64,000 nt of DNA from Trichopria drosophilae (lineage: Eukaryota; Arthropoda; Insecta; Hymenoptera; Diapriidae): contig CM059586.1 of the NCBI GenBank assembly GCA_030407085.1, forward strand, positions 30,553,501 through 30,617,500, in the 5' to 3' direction. Below, in pieces: positions 23,042 to 35,367 of the stretch. Numbering within the stretch: the stretch's first letter is position 1; the number at the start of each line of letters is the position of its first letter. The notes beneath the pieces are model-generated. The model had not been told where the DNA came from, searched no databases, and saw nothing but the letters and a program-made list of their open reading frames with translations. The translations under genes were made by a program, and so were the position numbers.

Positions 23042-24131
23042 GGTCGAAAATCTAGAATTTTGTTCTTTACTTTCTGAATGATCTAGAAACTCGTCCAAGA
23101 ACCTTATCAACAAGCGACCAATATAAAAAAATTCCTGTATTTTGCAAATACATTCATAAAAAAAAAGTGATTTTTAATATCAGCATAACCATTGCTAATT
23201 ATTCGGCGTGGGACCAATCTCCCCTATTATATATTTGTAAAAAAAAAACATTGAAATTAAAGACATTTTCCACGCTTCCATGGTGACCTAACCCCTTAAA
23301 TCATACTGAGACATCGCATTCACGAAAGATCACATCTCTTAACCATACTTCCCTAATCAGTACACCTTCATGTTGCGTGCATTTCTCTGTAACAAAAAAA
23401 AAGCAGGCGTATTAGCGATTTCGCAAGCGACGAGAGAAACTCGCATCGCGATGTACCGAACGGAAGGAAGGGTTAAAACTTACTCTAAGACGCTTAGAAC
23501 GTAAGCTCTTATACAAGGCAGAGAATAAGGCCGAGGGTGCCGCTTTCAATATGCGTATACGTGGAGACGCACACGCGCCCGATACGTTCCTATGATATTT
23601 TCTGGCACGCGCGTTAGGCGCGCAGAAGCGTAATTGCATGTTTGTGAACTCGGCGGCAGTGGCTTTTATCCGCCTATGCGCGAAAGATTAAAATTACTTC
23701 GGCAAACTACGCGGGTAGGAGGACAAGTCCGTCTCGTAAATTTCTCGGCTAAGGAGCTTAATTTGGATTTTCGGTAACGAGTTATTGTAAGCGCAAGCTC
23801 ATTGACGGATGGTTTAAGTGCGCCGCAAAAGACCTGTCGATTTTTTTAGCCGACAACTGCCAGTCAACTTTGAAAATTTGGAGGAAATCTCTGTACCGCC
23901 AGAATTCCAAATACCTTTGGAATATCCAAATCCATATGATCAAGAAAAAGAACCAACATCACTATTAGCTACTAGTTAGACATGCAATGTGACCTGGGCT
24001 AATTGTAAGGGAAATAACTATCTGCTAAAGATTACACCGTGTACGAGTTGAATAAGACCAACCTCATCAATTATTACCAGTTGGTAGTTATGGCAGACTG
24101 ATCTCCTGAATTGGTTACATAACGTTAAGAC
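23042..24131. other. Spacer between the two SINE copies
   Basis: This stretch holds a GC-richer island (about 23400-23850) rich in CG dinucleotides between AT-rich flanks. A 75-codon minus frame (23412-23639) has no recognisable domain and is not called. Confidence 0.45.
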
Positions 24132-24350
24132 AATTTTTTTTAATGTATTATTTTACGTCGACTTTTTTGAACCCCTATGGGACTAAATCGCAACGAGATC
24201 TACAGTTTATGAAGGTGGAATCCGAACCACCTGAACTTTGGCGTTATTAGACACTTATAAACAAATACAGAGGTGTCCCGATGACAGATGGCTGACGCCG
24301 GGATCGAACCAGGGTTTTCTGATTACGAAACCGATACTCTACCACGTTTA
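24132..24350 (-). mobile_element. tRNA-derived SINE, copy B, inverted and 5' truncated
   Basis: Read on the minus strand this repeats copy A: B-box GGTTCGATCCC, anticodon loop TTCGTAA, body CATCGGGACACCTCTGTATT, end GTCGACGTAAAATAAT and an A-rich tail. Similarity stops just inside the A-box, so the Pol III promoter is incomplete. Copies A and B point towards each other across about 1.1 kb of unrelated sequence. Confidence 0.8.
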
Positions 24351-24351
24351 G

Positions 24352-27300
24352 ACAATGCTATAAACTTCATATCAAAAGAGGGGAGAGGGCAATTTAAACA
24401 GTGCAGCAGTCAACTTCGACTTGAATTGCACTTTTTACATTTTTCAACATTTTCCTTGCAGACAATACTGATATGCTCTATGCAAAAATAACTTACAAGG
24501 ATGTAAATTTAGTTTACTTCATAATTTTTATTTTACTTAAATGTTATCTTAGATTGGGGAGGCATAAATTATTTTTAATAATTTGTATGATTACTTTGTT
24601 TACTATTTGATGCCATAATAAAAATTCGTATTAGTCATTTTGCAAAACGTATACATTCTATTAAAGTCAGTTTCTTCGTATCTGCTCGGATAAAAGAAAG
24701 GTCGTCTGGAAGAGCGCGGTCAGACATTGGGGGACCCCTGAATAACGCATGATAAAAAATTGAATTTGACCGAAACGAGTCCTCTATAATCGCGACCAAA
24801 CCTGATTTAGCAAGGAGAGATGAGAGAAATCGTCAGAAGGAAGAGCGCTGATCCTTCTGGCGTCCACGAGCGCCCTGTAGGATGACGTAGTAATCCCGGG
24901 GGGAGCCTTGCCTCGGCACGCATTCAGCCTTAGCCTTAGCTTAAGCCGTAAGGGTTTGCATACAGCCCCACAGCACATACTCGCGTACCCCAAGCCAACT
25001 CACGAACAAGCCTAATCCAAGAGGGGTTTAGTCAAAGAGACTGGTCCTTAGACGTCTGGAAACAGGTATATAAATTTGACCGCTCCTCTTGCGCAAGAAC
25101 CACCGAAATTGATCTTTGCTTAACTTTTATACAAACGTCGAGTTTTAGTCCGATTAATATAAATAATGCAGCAGCTGTCTTAAAACTCCCAGTGTCATCA
25201 AACAGAATTATTACATTTTTTCTGTAGAGTGCCTCTAAATAACTAAAACATCCTTTCTTTTAAAATAATTCGCTCGATTAACGTACACATTATCTGTTAT
25301 CTTGATGATCGATGAAATGTCCAGTTGTAGATGAACAGAAACAAGCGAAATATTGTACGGTCTAAGGAATCGATGGCGATCGATTATTCTGTGCAACTCC
25401 TTTCCTGATGTAAATCAGTGATTGAAATTCCTATTACACTATAAAATGTGTGGTTCGGGGCTAGTAGCGCGGAGGCGCGCCAAGGGGCAACTAAGGCTGG
25501 TTCGAGTAAGTGGTGGTTTTGGTAAGGGGATGTTCTGATGCGATTTCACGCTGGATTTGCCTAAGATCTCCGCTAAGAAGCCCTTTAACCCCCTCCCGTC
25601 CCGGTCGACCCGTCCCGTCCGTCGCTCTTACACCCCTGGCCACATCTCGCAGTCCTTCTTCTCTGCACCGGAAACATTCTCCACTTTCGAAAACAACCCC
25701 CTCGGAAGATTATGTACTTTACATCTATAGAACGCGACAGTGTAAAATGAAGAATAATTAGAATCACCTCGTTTTATAAACTCTGTACATTGTACCTAGA
25801 GCTTTCTTATGTAATCGTCTTATTGGAATTCTTGTTCTAACTGTTTTTCCTGCAATGTCTGGCTTTTTTGCAAAAAAGTGATGCCCAGGATCCATTCGTG
25901 TCAACAATACATTACCAAAAATACACGATAGATGAAACCTCCTCAAACATCATCCTAGCAATCTGAGAAATATTGAACTGGTCTAATATCAGATAAAATC
26001 CATAATTCGCTGAAAATTCCAAGATTATCATAACTTTTAACTGCGAATAGAAACGCGGATTGAACAGCTTTCGTCGATCCCACAGCCATAAGCCGACAAT
26101 TACTCAAACTTCCCACACCCACCATCATTCTCGAAGCACAGCGTTAGGTGACAATCTCGCTTAATCAAATACGAGGAAAAGCATTAAAACCATGACGGCT
26201 CTCTATCTTGACTCAAAATAGAGTTCTAACCGAGTGGAGGAAGATAAGGCTCCCCCTCGGTGCTCTTATTTCCACGCGCTTATAATGCGGCATATCTTTT
26301 CGAATGCGAAATACATATCCAAGTTCGAAGAATCGGCGCCAATGTTTTAAATTGAATTTTACCATTGGATCCTGATTTTATTCAGGTGATGTTAGAAAAT
26401 CTTTGAATTATAAATTTCTATGTGTATTTCAATACTGGAAATGTTACGTGCAGAATATGATCACTGACCTTGATCTGGATGTAATACCTTACATATCAGC
26501 AGTTAATAATTCGTATTTGTTTCCAAGAAATCTTGACAAAAATTTACAAATATTTACTTCACTTTATTAAAATTCATTTATAAAAATAATTTGTAATATT
26601 CATCTAGAGAGGGAATCTAACTCATTAAGCAAATAAGCTAAACCCAACAAGGTCACATTGTCGTTATATTTTTATAATTCCATTTATATTTATGCAGCGG
26701 ATATTTTTATATAGAATAGTACTTTTCAGGATAGTAACGACCAGCAAGCGCAGTCGTTACGTACGTAAAGATCTAGATCTTAAGGAATACATTGGGTGAA
26801 TACATAATGTGTAATCCTCAGGGTATGCGGACTGGACGTATTAGGCTAATCTTGTTAGACGTACCAAGCCTCAGCTCGACTGACCCTATAGCAAGCAGAC
26901 TTTTAATCCCTTAACACGCTACGTGTCCGGAAATTTTGCATAAGAAAGAAATGAGATTGGTTCTTCCGTGGATGACGGTGTCATTGACAGGCGCGAATAT
27001 ACCACCAGTAACGCGATTGTCGTAATTAGTTACGTTTTGTTCCGATTGTTATAGGCTTTACGGATGACGGACTGACGCGATCAATACGTAAACGACGAAT
27101 GCGCAGAAAAAAAAGATAACATTTGCTGCATCGGTAAATACGTACAAAGTATAATCGGCTCGAGTAAGAACAAAGTCGATTGACGTTAAGCCACATGTGG
27201 AAACGACAATTGCGCCTCATTTCAGACCTGATATTTAAAAGTGGGTTTTTGGGGGCCTTAATTCTCTTAACTGGAAATAATGGAGAGTATTCTTCCTGAG

Positions 27301-27559
27301 CAAATATTATGCTGTTTTTATCAATTCCAGGGTTCAGGCGTGGTAACAGTTTCGAAACATTACTCTTAGACATATTTCTGAAGAAGCGTTGGATGGATTT
27401 GGTAAAAAGCTGCCTGGTCTGTTGGATTTTTCGCGCACCATTGAGACTTTAAGCGTATTGCCAACTCGTAGAATCATATCATTGCAATAAATATGGATAG
27501 ATTTTAGGCGTCAATATGAAAAATTCTGTTTACTCCCTTTAATAGACTGGATTAAACAA
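24352..27559. other. Gene-free stretch with several GC-richer islands
   Basis: Islands lie at about 24660-25090, 25440-25700, 26060-26330 and 26700-27400. Open frames within them are short, overlap on both strands and show no domain or splice structure. TAATCC sites are at 24891, 25013, 26812 and 26906. Regulatory DNA of dve or a neighbouring gene is possible. Confidence 0.4.
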
Positions 27560-28698
27560 CCCTGGTAGAAATTCCGGCTGTCTTATTGGGCATTTATTGT
27601 ACAATATTCTTAGGCAATTTTTGGACATAAATGTAAGATTTTGTTGGCTATTTATTGGACAGTTTTATTAGACAATTTTTGTACAATTTTATTGCTTATA
27701 TATTGTATGAATTGAAAAACAGACAAAAGAAAATAGAAATTTTAATACACATTTCGGGGATCTCGGACACCATTGTATTTATTTATCTCTACGTTTAAAT
27801 CATCACATATAGACATAGAAATTGTACAACAGAAGCGCCACGCCATATAAATACAAATATGTATACGCAGTAGCGAAACGTTCACTAAATGCGGTAGTCG
27901 AAGGTTGCTTATATACTGAATATCAAAATACGCAAAACCAAACGGTGATCCACCAATAGTATAGCGTTCGGTCGGTAACTTATCGCCTAAAATCAAACAA
28001 TATCTTACCGCCGAAAACGCAAATCGAGTGATAACTAGAATTTGAATATGTTTTTGTCTTTTAATCTGACTAGATAATATAGAAGGACGAAGCGACCTTC
28101 AAGTTCGATTTTCTTATTCGGTTCATTGTTGTGTTCAGGCATATATTCGCCATATTTCTGTGGAGAATAGAAGCCGGTAATGTAAATAATTCATTATAGG
28201 TTATGTCGCTTTGTTTTCATAGAGGTTTGTAATTGAAGCATTTTCGACATGCGATGAATAAAGCATAAAACTCGTCTTTTTGATCAATATCCGTGATTAC
28301 TGAACTTTAAAACAGAAATTAATAACACATTGAAAATCATCGCCTACACAAGATAACGCAAAATATTAAGTTTCGCTGGACATTATACGTACGATTTTTG
28401 TTCAAAACGAAAAATACGCGAGTGATATAATGTTCATCTGCAAATATTAAGTAATGTTTAGGTTACATCTAAGATTTGGTGTTTAAAACACTTTTCTTGG
28501 ATAATAATTGGATAAAAATATCGCACAATTATTGCACATATTTCTTGTCCAAGAATTACACAATTTTGTAAGATTTTCTTGTTTAAGATATGTTTTGCTT
28601 AAAATTGTCCAATTCTTGGGCATTTTATGGACACTTTTATTGTATACATGTTTTATGTCTAATAATTGTACAATAATTGGTTTCAATTTCTACCAGGG
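27560..28698. mobile_element. TIR element with subterminal TTATTG(G/T)ACAAT arrays
   Basis: The element starts CCCTGGTAGAAATT and ends with its inverse (AATTTCTACCAGGG). About 160-215 bp inside each end is made of degenerate 14-16 bp phrases around ATTGTACAAT and ATTGGACAAT. The 760 bp centre (27740-28470) looks unrelated to the ends and carries only short frames (27742-27996 minus). No transposase is visible, so it is probably a non-autonomous element. Confidence 0.7.
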
Positions 28699-30093
28699 AA
28701 AGAGGTCCAGGATTGTTTATTTTTAAATTCTTTATTAAATGGTTAGGTCACAATGAACAAGAAAAGAGTAAAAAATAATTCATGTAGTCAGATCTATAAA
28801 GTGTCAGAAAATGTTATTCTAGCACTTTTTGAGTCACAGATAAAATCAAAATACGACGGGATACATCATTTCTAATGTGGATCATATAAAATGTTAGACT
28901 TTGAATTGTTCAACCCAAAAGTGAAAGGTCACTGTTAGTAGCGAGGAAACTTTATTCATCAATTACATTTTTATCGTAGGAAAAATAAGGTTGCAACAAC
29001 TGATCTAAACGGTTCCCCGTGATTAGATTTTTTTTTTAAACTAGTCACTCCAATGTTTTTCTTTTTTTTTTGCTGAATATGAGAAATGTATATTACCCAC
29101 ACGGAACAGAACCTTAGAAGAAAGTAGAATGAAGTTGCTGCAAGCTTATTAGTATTATGACAACTTTTTTTAACCTTGTTGTAAGGTTCGGTTCTGTTAT
29201 GGACGCTCCTGTACAAATACACTACTAGAAAATGTGATAATATAATATCTAAATTTGTCTTTCAAATTGTAACAAGGACTCTGAAATCTCTTAGTAACAA
29301 ATCTCAAACGAATTAACTTCTTCCGTTAGTATCCTTCATTTTAAATATACAGAATTGCCTAAAATAACTCCGGATTCGAGATCAGAAACTTCAAAAACCT
29401 CCAAGTAAAAAGTTTCAATCGAAACCACTAAATATTTAAACTTTAGCCTCACATATTTTTACTGCGATAAAATAATAGTTGGCACATTAAAAGTCGTTCT
29501 CCATTACCGACGTTTCACTGTTTAGTCGAAAAGTTCAAGTTCTAAGTTTTCAGCCCTATTATAAATTTTGTATTCTGACGATTTAGGAAAATCTTCTTCT
29601 TAGTATTTTCTTATTCTATTGGGACCTAAATACAAGAATTTTTATATTAACAAAGATCGAACTTTTTTTGAAATCCAGTGTTTTTACATAATTGATATCG
29701 AAAAGTTATTCCATCGTATAATATTATTCAAGTGAGATATGAATAATATTACGGACTATTTTGTTAGTTGATAGTATCAATAATCGATAAAAGGTTGAGG
29801 ACGTATTACCCAGAAAAATACGCTGCCTATTGTGGGTAAAGCTAAGAATCTTGGACTAATTTTTGACAGGGTTTGATTGGTTTTTCCGAAACATATAGCA
29901 AAAAATTCTCCACCGCCTTTCTAAAATAGCGCCAATCATTACCATTGATACGGAAACCAAAGCAACCTAAAATCAAACTTTGTGAAATCTGACTTCACAT
30001 TTTCTTCTAGGTGGTTTCGAATGGATTTCAAAAATCTTGATCTGTACATAACGAATCTCAAGAAGCCTCAAAGCGCATAATCAAATCGTCACA
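28699..30093. other. AT-rich gene-free stretch
   Basis: Nothing recognisable is seen. Short frames such as 28971-29222 (minus) have no domain. Confidence 0.5.
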
Positions 30094-30229
30094 AAATTGG
30101 GTGTGGGTCGAAAAACCGACAAATCAAAAAGCCGACACTTCAAACAAAGACTGTCCATTTGTCAATGTGTTTATTTTTTATGTGTCGGCTTTTTGATTTG
30201 TCAGTTCTTCAACCCGCACCCACAAAATT
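30094..30229. mobile_element. Short foldback, same phrase family as 42911-43322
   Basis: Arms of about 46 bp flank a loop of about 43 bases. ACAAATCAAAAAGCCGACAC at 30119 is perfectly repeated inverted near 30181-30201. The arm phrase (CGACAAATCAAAAAGCCGACACTTCAAA) resembles the end of the element at 42911-43322, so this is likely an internally deleted relative. Confidence 0.75.
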
Positions 30230-30379
30230 CAACATTTATTTACAGCGAAAGTATAACCGTAGTTTTTACGAGCTATTTTCAATTTTGTGATAATTATCTG
30301 AAAGACAATGAAAGAGAAGTGGAAGCTGCCATAAGTATTTATGTATAACCGAAAAGTACGTAGAAGGATCATTTAATAA

Positions 30380-31610
30380 ATCCTATTAAAAATGGATAGT
30401 AGCCCTCGTCTTTGACAACGATACCGCGGCATCCGCGGACTAAAGACTCAAGACTTCGAAAGCTGGTGGTCTTTATGTATTTTTGTTTAAGAGCCTTAGA
30501 ACATTAAGGCTACTGTACCCGCGACCATTGTGGGGACACAATGAAGGGAAACCGGCGACTCTCGACGCAACTTACCACGTCTTCGCCTCGCTTATTAATC
30601 TCTCGACAGGGACGAACTCTTAATGTTTTACCAAGGATCGACCCGTAAACATTTTTTACGACATTGTCAATATCTTGACCTAAATCATGCGCACATTTGA
30701 ATTTGTTGAAAAATTATTCTGATGTCCAACACCATCCATTTGAACACGTGTACAGAAACAATCGTCATTTCTATTATATCCTTTGAATACAAAGGAGGAC
30801 AAAGTTAAACCGCGCATGAAGTAATTATACTACAGATCTCCTATTACACACTGGATAGATTGTAAGCTTGCTTTGCGGAATTATTCCGCGTGATATTGAG
30901 GCAGTCATTGCATTAACGTACTTAACTAATAACAACTTGCAGGGATTTTAATCAATATCTTATCCAGAGTATAACGGAGATCAGCCAAATGTACTAAAAG
31001 ATTCGCTCAGTCCAAAGCGCCGACACCGAACACCGTCGCTAAGCTGAAAAAAATAGCTTTTTGTGCACTTTTTAGTAGCCGGGAGAACGAAGATCCCGAA
31101 AAAACGAAGGATACATTGAAAGCATGATGCAGAGGCGTGAATGCCCAGAGGTCGGATCGGATTGTGTTTATCCCTATATACATGTATGCGTGCAATGCGG
31201 ATTTTTCCGAGTGTGTTTGTACCACGCACATACACACACACACACATGCGTAAAAGTATCGTACTGTGCAGTTGAGTAGCGAGAAAGGAGGAGGGTTTGA
31301 TGAAGCTAATACTGCGCGCGTACCCACACCTATGTAAATATACCGGTGCAATCGGACAAGTATATACGCGCACACGCACCGCATTCGAGGATTATCCTCC
31401 GGGGATATTTTTGATCGCGCAATAATCCCTAATACGATTTACACTGCTTGCTCTCACAGAGCTCATGAGCGGTGTGCTATATATGCGAATCGAACGAGTC
31501 CACGCGCGCACACCTGAAAATACGTAATCAACGGTTCTCATCATATGAAAACTGATGAGCTTTAATCCGAGCACTTGGAATACGATTTTAGCCAATTTTT
31601 TCATCACGAT
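30380..31610. other. GC-richer island with CA-rich alternating tract
   Basis: The stretch is GC-richer and CG-rich. It includes purine/pyrimidine-alternating runs (CACACA and ACGCGCACACGC, about 31205-31385) that create overlapping incidental frames of 125-132 codons on the minus strand. TAATCC-class sites cluster at 31389, 31423 and 31563. A promoter or enhancer is possible; no exon could be defined. Confidence 0.4.
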
Positions 31611-31736
31611 TTGTAAATATTAGATTACACATCCTCGGAATGCGTAATTTATATTAAAATCAAATTCTTTGGAATTGACTAATATGTAGAATCTTGATAA
31701 CGATTATACTATAAATAAGCAATTGTTGAAAGGTGG

Positions 31737-31934
31737 ATGATTGGACATGATGCTGTGTTGATCATCTCCGGAGTTCCGATTATGCATCGCTACGAATCCG
31801 ACAACTCCGGTGGTAGACGCAGGATGAAGATAAGGACCCTTCTTGCATACGCGTCTTTCTTCTTCATCATCACCGTCCTCGCCTTCTTATGCAGCGGAAG
31901 ATTAAACCGCACGAATGCTGACCCGTGGAGATAA
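31737..31934 (+). CDS. Unrecognised type II membrane-anchor-like coding segment
   Basis: The 65-codon frame has internal methionines at codons 16 and 30. A basic RRRMK precedes a hydrophobic stretch at residues 33-53 (LLAYASFFFIITVLAFL), followed by an N-glycosylation sequon (NRT at 57-59). This is the layout of a signal-anchored Golgi enzyme N-terminus. Most codons in the hydrophobic part end in C or G, unlike the AT-rich surroundings, which supports real coding. The frame meets TAA at 31932-31934; a strong donor-like CC|GTAAGC lies just beyond at 31942. Either this is a very short protein, or a first exon using an unusual donor. The enzyme family cannot be named. No partner exon is proposed. 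Confidence 0.4.
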   Translation: MIGHDAVLIISGVPIMHRYESDNSGGRRRMKIRTLLAYASFFFIITVLAFLCSGRLNRTNADPWR

Positions 31935-32339
31935 CCGTCATCCGTAAGCCGCGTTGGCTTTTTATCAACCCCAGATTCAGATTCGTCCCGTCGCCACTAC
32001 GCTTCGGTCATTCGTTCGTTCGTTCGTTGCACTTTGAACCATGCCAACAGCATCATAACAAATGCCCCCGCAGATTGACGATAACACGTGGATCGAGCCT
32101 CGTATATATGTATATGGTAGAGAAAGGCAGGAAGAATCCAAGAATTCAGAAGCAGATTTTTTCAGAAGGATCGACATCTCAATCTTCAATTTTCGACTAT
32201 CTTGTCGAGATATTTTCAAATGATTTGCGTGGACCAGGATGCCAACCGAAAATAGTTTGTGTACTTCAAGATGTGAAAATTACATTGATTATTTTGCTTC
32301 ACTGGAGTCTAGGTTTGAAAAATATATGAAGTCGCAGGC

Positions 32340-32606
32340 CTAGACGAGAGATTTAAGCATCGCCCGATCATGTACCGAATTTTCATTGCGATATGCACGA
32401 CACTTTTTGTCACATCTGTAAACAAAAATACCACCGGTAATGATAAATACAAACAGTAATATTCCGTTCGCTATACCGACATGGAAGGTGTCAGTTTTAT
32501 GCAGGCATGACAACAAATCATTGTAGGAATGATTCGAAAGATGGTAGTCATACTTAAATTCATGCATATTATAATTGTCTAGATTTGGTTTATTCTGCTC
32601 CATCAT
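32340..32606 (-). CDS. Unrecognised 88-residue single-pass membrane protein candidate
   Basis: The frame encodes a polar, Asn/His/Tyr-rich N-terminal half and one hydrophobic segment at residues 43-63 (VGIANGILLFVFIITGGIFVY). A Cys- and Lys-rich juxtamembrane motif (RCDKKCR) and a short hydrophilic tail ending KSLV follow. Such a topology, with the basic motif after the membrane segment, would put the C-terminus in the cytoplasm. An overlapping upstream ATG in another frame opens a tiny upstream ORF. Composition is protein-like and not repeat-like, but no family is recognised and no splice signals are needed. It could be a genuine small protein, an exon, or chance. Confidence 0.35.
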   Translation of the reverse strand: MMEQNKPNLDNYNMHEFKYDYHLSNHSYNDLLSCLHKTDTFHVGIANGILLFVFIITGGIFVYRCDKKCRAYRNENSVHDRAMLKSLV

Positions 32607-33449
32607 CCATCATCTAGATTCATTTCATTTTGTCTTAGCAACCAGGTTGATTATGTCAGAAGTATCAATTACGCTCGGGATGGAAAGAATCGCAGCATTT
32701 GTTTTCTGACTGAATCATTGGTGAATGAAACAAAGGGCTTCAGTAGGTATCCAAGTATTTAAAACAATTTCGTTAGAATATCTAAAGGCCTCGTCAATGT
32801 TTCCATCAATAATTAGTAATAATATATTATTTCTGATATTCTAGCTCAGCTATTTCAAACTGGACACCTCATAGCCATAGATTATTATAATGGACTTGAC
32901 ATAAGATGCTTCCGTCATTGTGTATCCATGCAAGCAAAGTTGACTGAACGTAGACAATAGTCGACTTCAAAAAGTCATAGAGTCGACTTTAGGCAGTCTA
33001 CCATTGCAAACCAATGCATTTAGTAGTCTTTTTTACTTGTCCAATTTTTTCTTTTACGACGTCTCTTACTATACCTGAAATATATTCTATTCGTTGACGC
33101 CTGAAAACATTAGAACATAGATATCAAAAGTTTGTCAAGTACTTCAAACCCTCAACAGCGGATGACTAAGTCGGTACTCATTTCGGACTTTTTCAGAATG
33201 AGGCAAAAACGGAAATCCTAGTCATCACATAAATTATGTGATGAAGTCTATAATTTAGACAATTTAAAGCCTGGACTGTTTATAGATAGCTTGAGGTATT
33301 GTAAACAATACGCCATTGGCCGTTTTTAATATGATAATATCAAGAGGAAGATACAAACTCTTAAAAATGGTTATTTGTACTATTCTTTAAAAATCTTGGT
33401 AATGAAATATGACATCTAGAGTCAATTTCTGTATTAAAAACTCGATACC

Positions 33450-33680
33450 GAGAGTTTTCGGGGTCGCTGATTGCGAAACTGATATTGGATTTTGAACATT
33501 CAAAATGGCCAATCCAATATGGCAGTTAAATTGGTCAAAAATCGAATCATTTTGTTGAAACTCGTTTCTCGGGTATTTTTGAGGTCACTGATTATGAATC
33601 TGATGATATATTTTGGAAATTCAAAATGACGAATTCAGTATGGCGGACAAAATTTTCAAAAAACGAACCATTTTGCTTGA
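33450..33680 (+). repeat. 120 bp-period repeat family, two direct units
   Basis: Anchors GATTGCGAA (33469) and GATTATGAA (33590) are 121 bp apart. Each is followed by AAAATGGCC or AAAATGACG and an AATATGGC-like motif. The units match those at 19614-19940 and 21755-22060. Confidence 0.7.
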
Positions 33681-35354
33681 AACTTGTTACTCAGGAATTT
33701 GTTATGAAATTTAAAGTTAATTTTGTACATTCTCGGATGGACAATATAGTGGGTCAGACAAATTTTTTAAACAATGTTGGATTTCCACGAAAACTATATT
33801 GTGGAATATTTCATATTTAAAATATCGCATTAAATATTTTTAAGTTGTTTATAACAATTTATTGAATTCCATTGATATTCTATTTTTAGGGGGAGTTTTA
33901 AATAACGGTAAACAAATCTCTTTTGTACATTTTTTCTTAGTTATTTTTTGTTTTTCATTACATTCTTTTGTTTATACATTTACAAAATAAGATTCGTAAT
34001 AAGCGTCCACAAGATAAACAGAAGGATACATTCCCACCAAAAAGGATTGAATTTTTTATAATGTTGTCCGACATATTGAATTAGCCATTTTTAATTTTCA
34101 TAATCGAATTGAAACTAACTAAGACTGAGTGTTCAGCGAAACAAAAACTTCTAAAGATGGTTTATCCACATTTTTGGCTCTTCCTGTGAAATTCCAGCTG
34201 CAGTTAAGTGGTAAATGAGCAAAACTGCTTCAAAATCATTAACGATACGATGAAAGATCCATTACTCGTCACATCATAATAAATAGCATATTACAGATAG
34301 CTTAGACGCACAAAAATAACGAAAATATGAGCAATATCCATAAATGATGATGAAATAGAAATTGTAAGTGAAATCGTGAATTGCTAGCAGTTGTTTTCAT
34401 TTGATAAATCCGATTTTCATAATCTACTACGCTACTGGCAAAAATTATGGTTGAATAGTTAAATATATTCTGAATAGTTTAAACTGTCAAATCAATATAA
34501 TTTGATTCGTCCTTAATATTATTATAATCATACGTTTTAATGATGAATGGGTTCGAAAAACTAATAAAGAAGAATTACACAATTATTTTCTCTGCTATTT
34601 GATTGAACCTAGTTAATATATGAAACTAAATTGAAATAACCAAGATTACGCATTATTCGAAAATCCGAAATGAAATCCCGGTTGGAGACAAAGCCTAATC
34701 TTTCAGTCTCTTTCAATCTCATGCAGGGATGATCCGTGAGCGATTTGCGATAACGTTGTCCTTTTGTGTCATTATCGACAGAGCACACACTATGCATGGG
34801 TACAAAACGGCGCAACACTATCTTTCTGTTTAGCTCTAATCCTCTGGCTAAAAATCAATACGCCTCCCCTTCCCGTCAGGACCAAATCCTCCCTTGGGAT
34901 AAGTCGGTCCCGGGACATAGTTAAATAAATCCCGGATCAAAGGATAATTCTTTTTATCTATAATTTTTTTGTTCGCTCTCCACATCCCGCTGAAGGATTT
35001 CGTCCTCGGGTCCCCTTTCGTTACTCGCTGCAACCTCGCGGATTATAAGTTTTTGATCGTAAATTACAAACCACGATTCGCGAAGATTTTTAATAGCGTG
35101 CTTGGATGACCCACGCAATTTCGCCGCTTAAGATGACGACGTAGGACCCATCTTTTCATCCTAAAGTCTACTTATTTATTTGGCTGCAGATAATCGCGTG
35201 TGCGAATTCGCGCGAGATTAAGGTATCTTTACAAAAAGGAAATATTTTCGTCTTGGAAGTTTTCGTTTCTCAAGCAGTTTTTGTTTCAGCGCCATGATTT
35301 ATTTTCGGCTTTGTCCTGTGCATACGTTCATTGGACGTAGTCAAGCGTATAGTT

Positions 35355-35367
35355 TAATCCAGGATTA
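35355..35367. promoter_or_regulatory. Palindromic K50 homeodomain site
   Basis: TAATCC and its inverse GGATTA are separated by a single base (TAATCCAGGATTA). TAATCC is the known preferred core of K50 homeodomains such as Otd/Bicoid and Dve. Inverted pairs favour dimeric binding. Function here is inference. Confidence 0.35.

Noticed and set aside
30981..31384. Two 125-132 codon minus-strand frames
   Set aside because: Two frames of the same CA/CG-alternating tract, with no domain.
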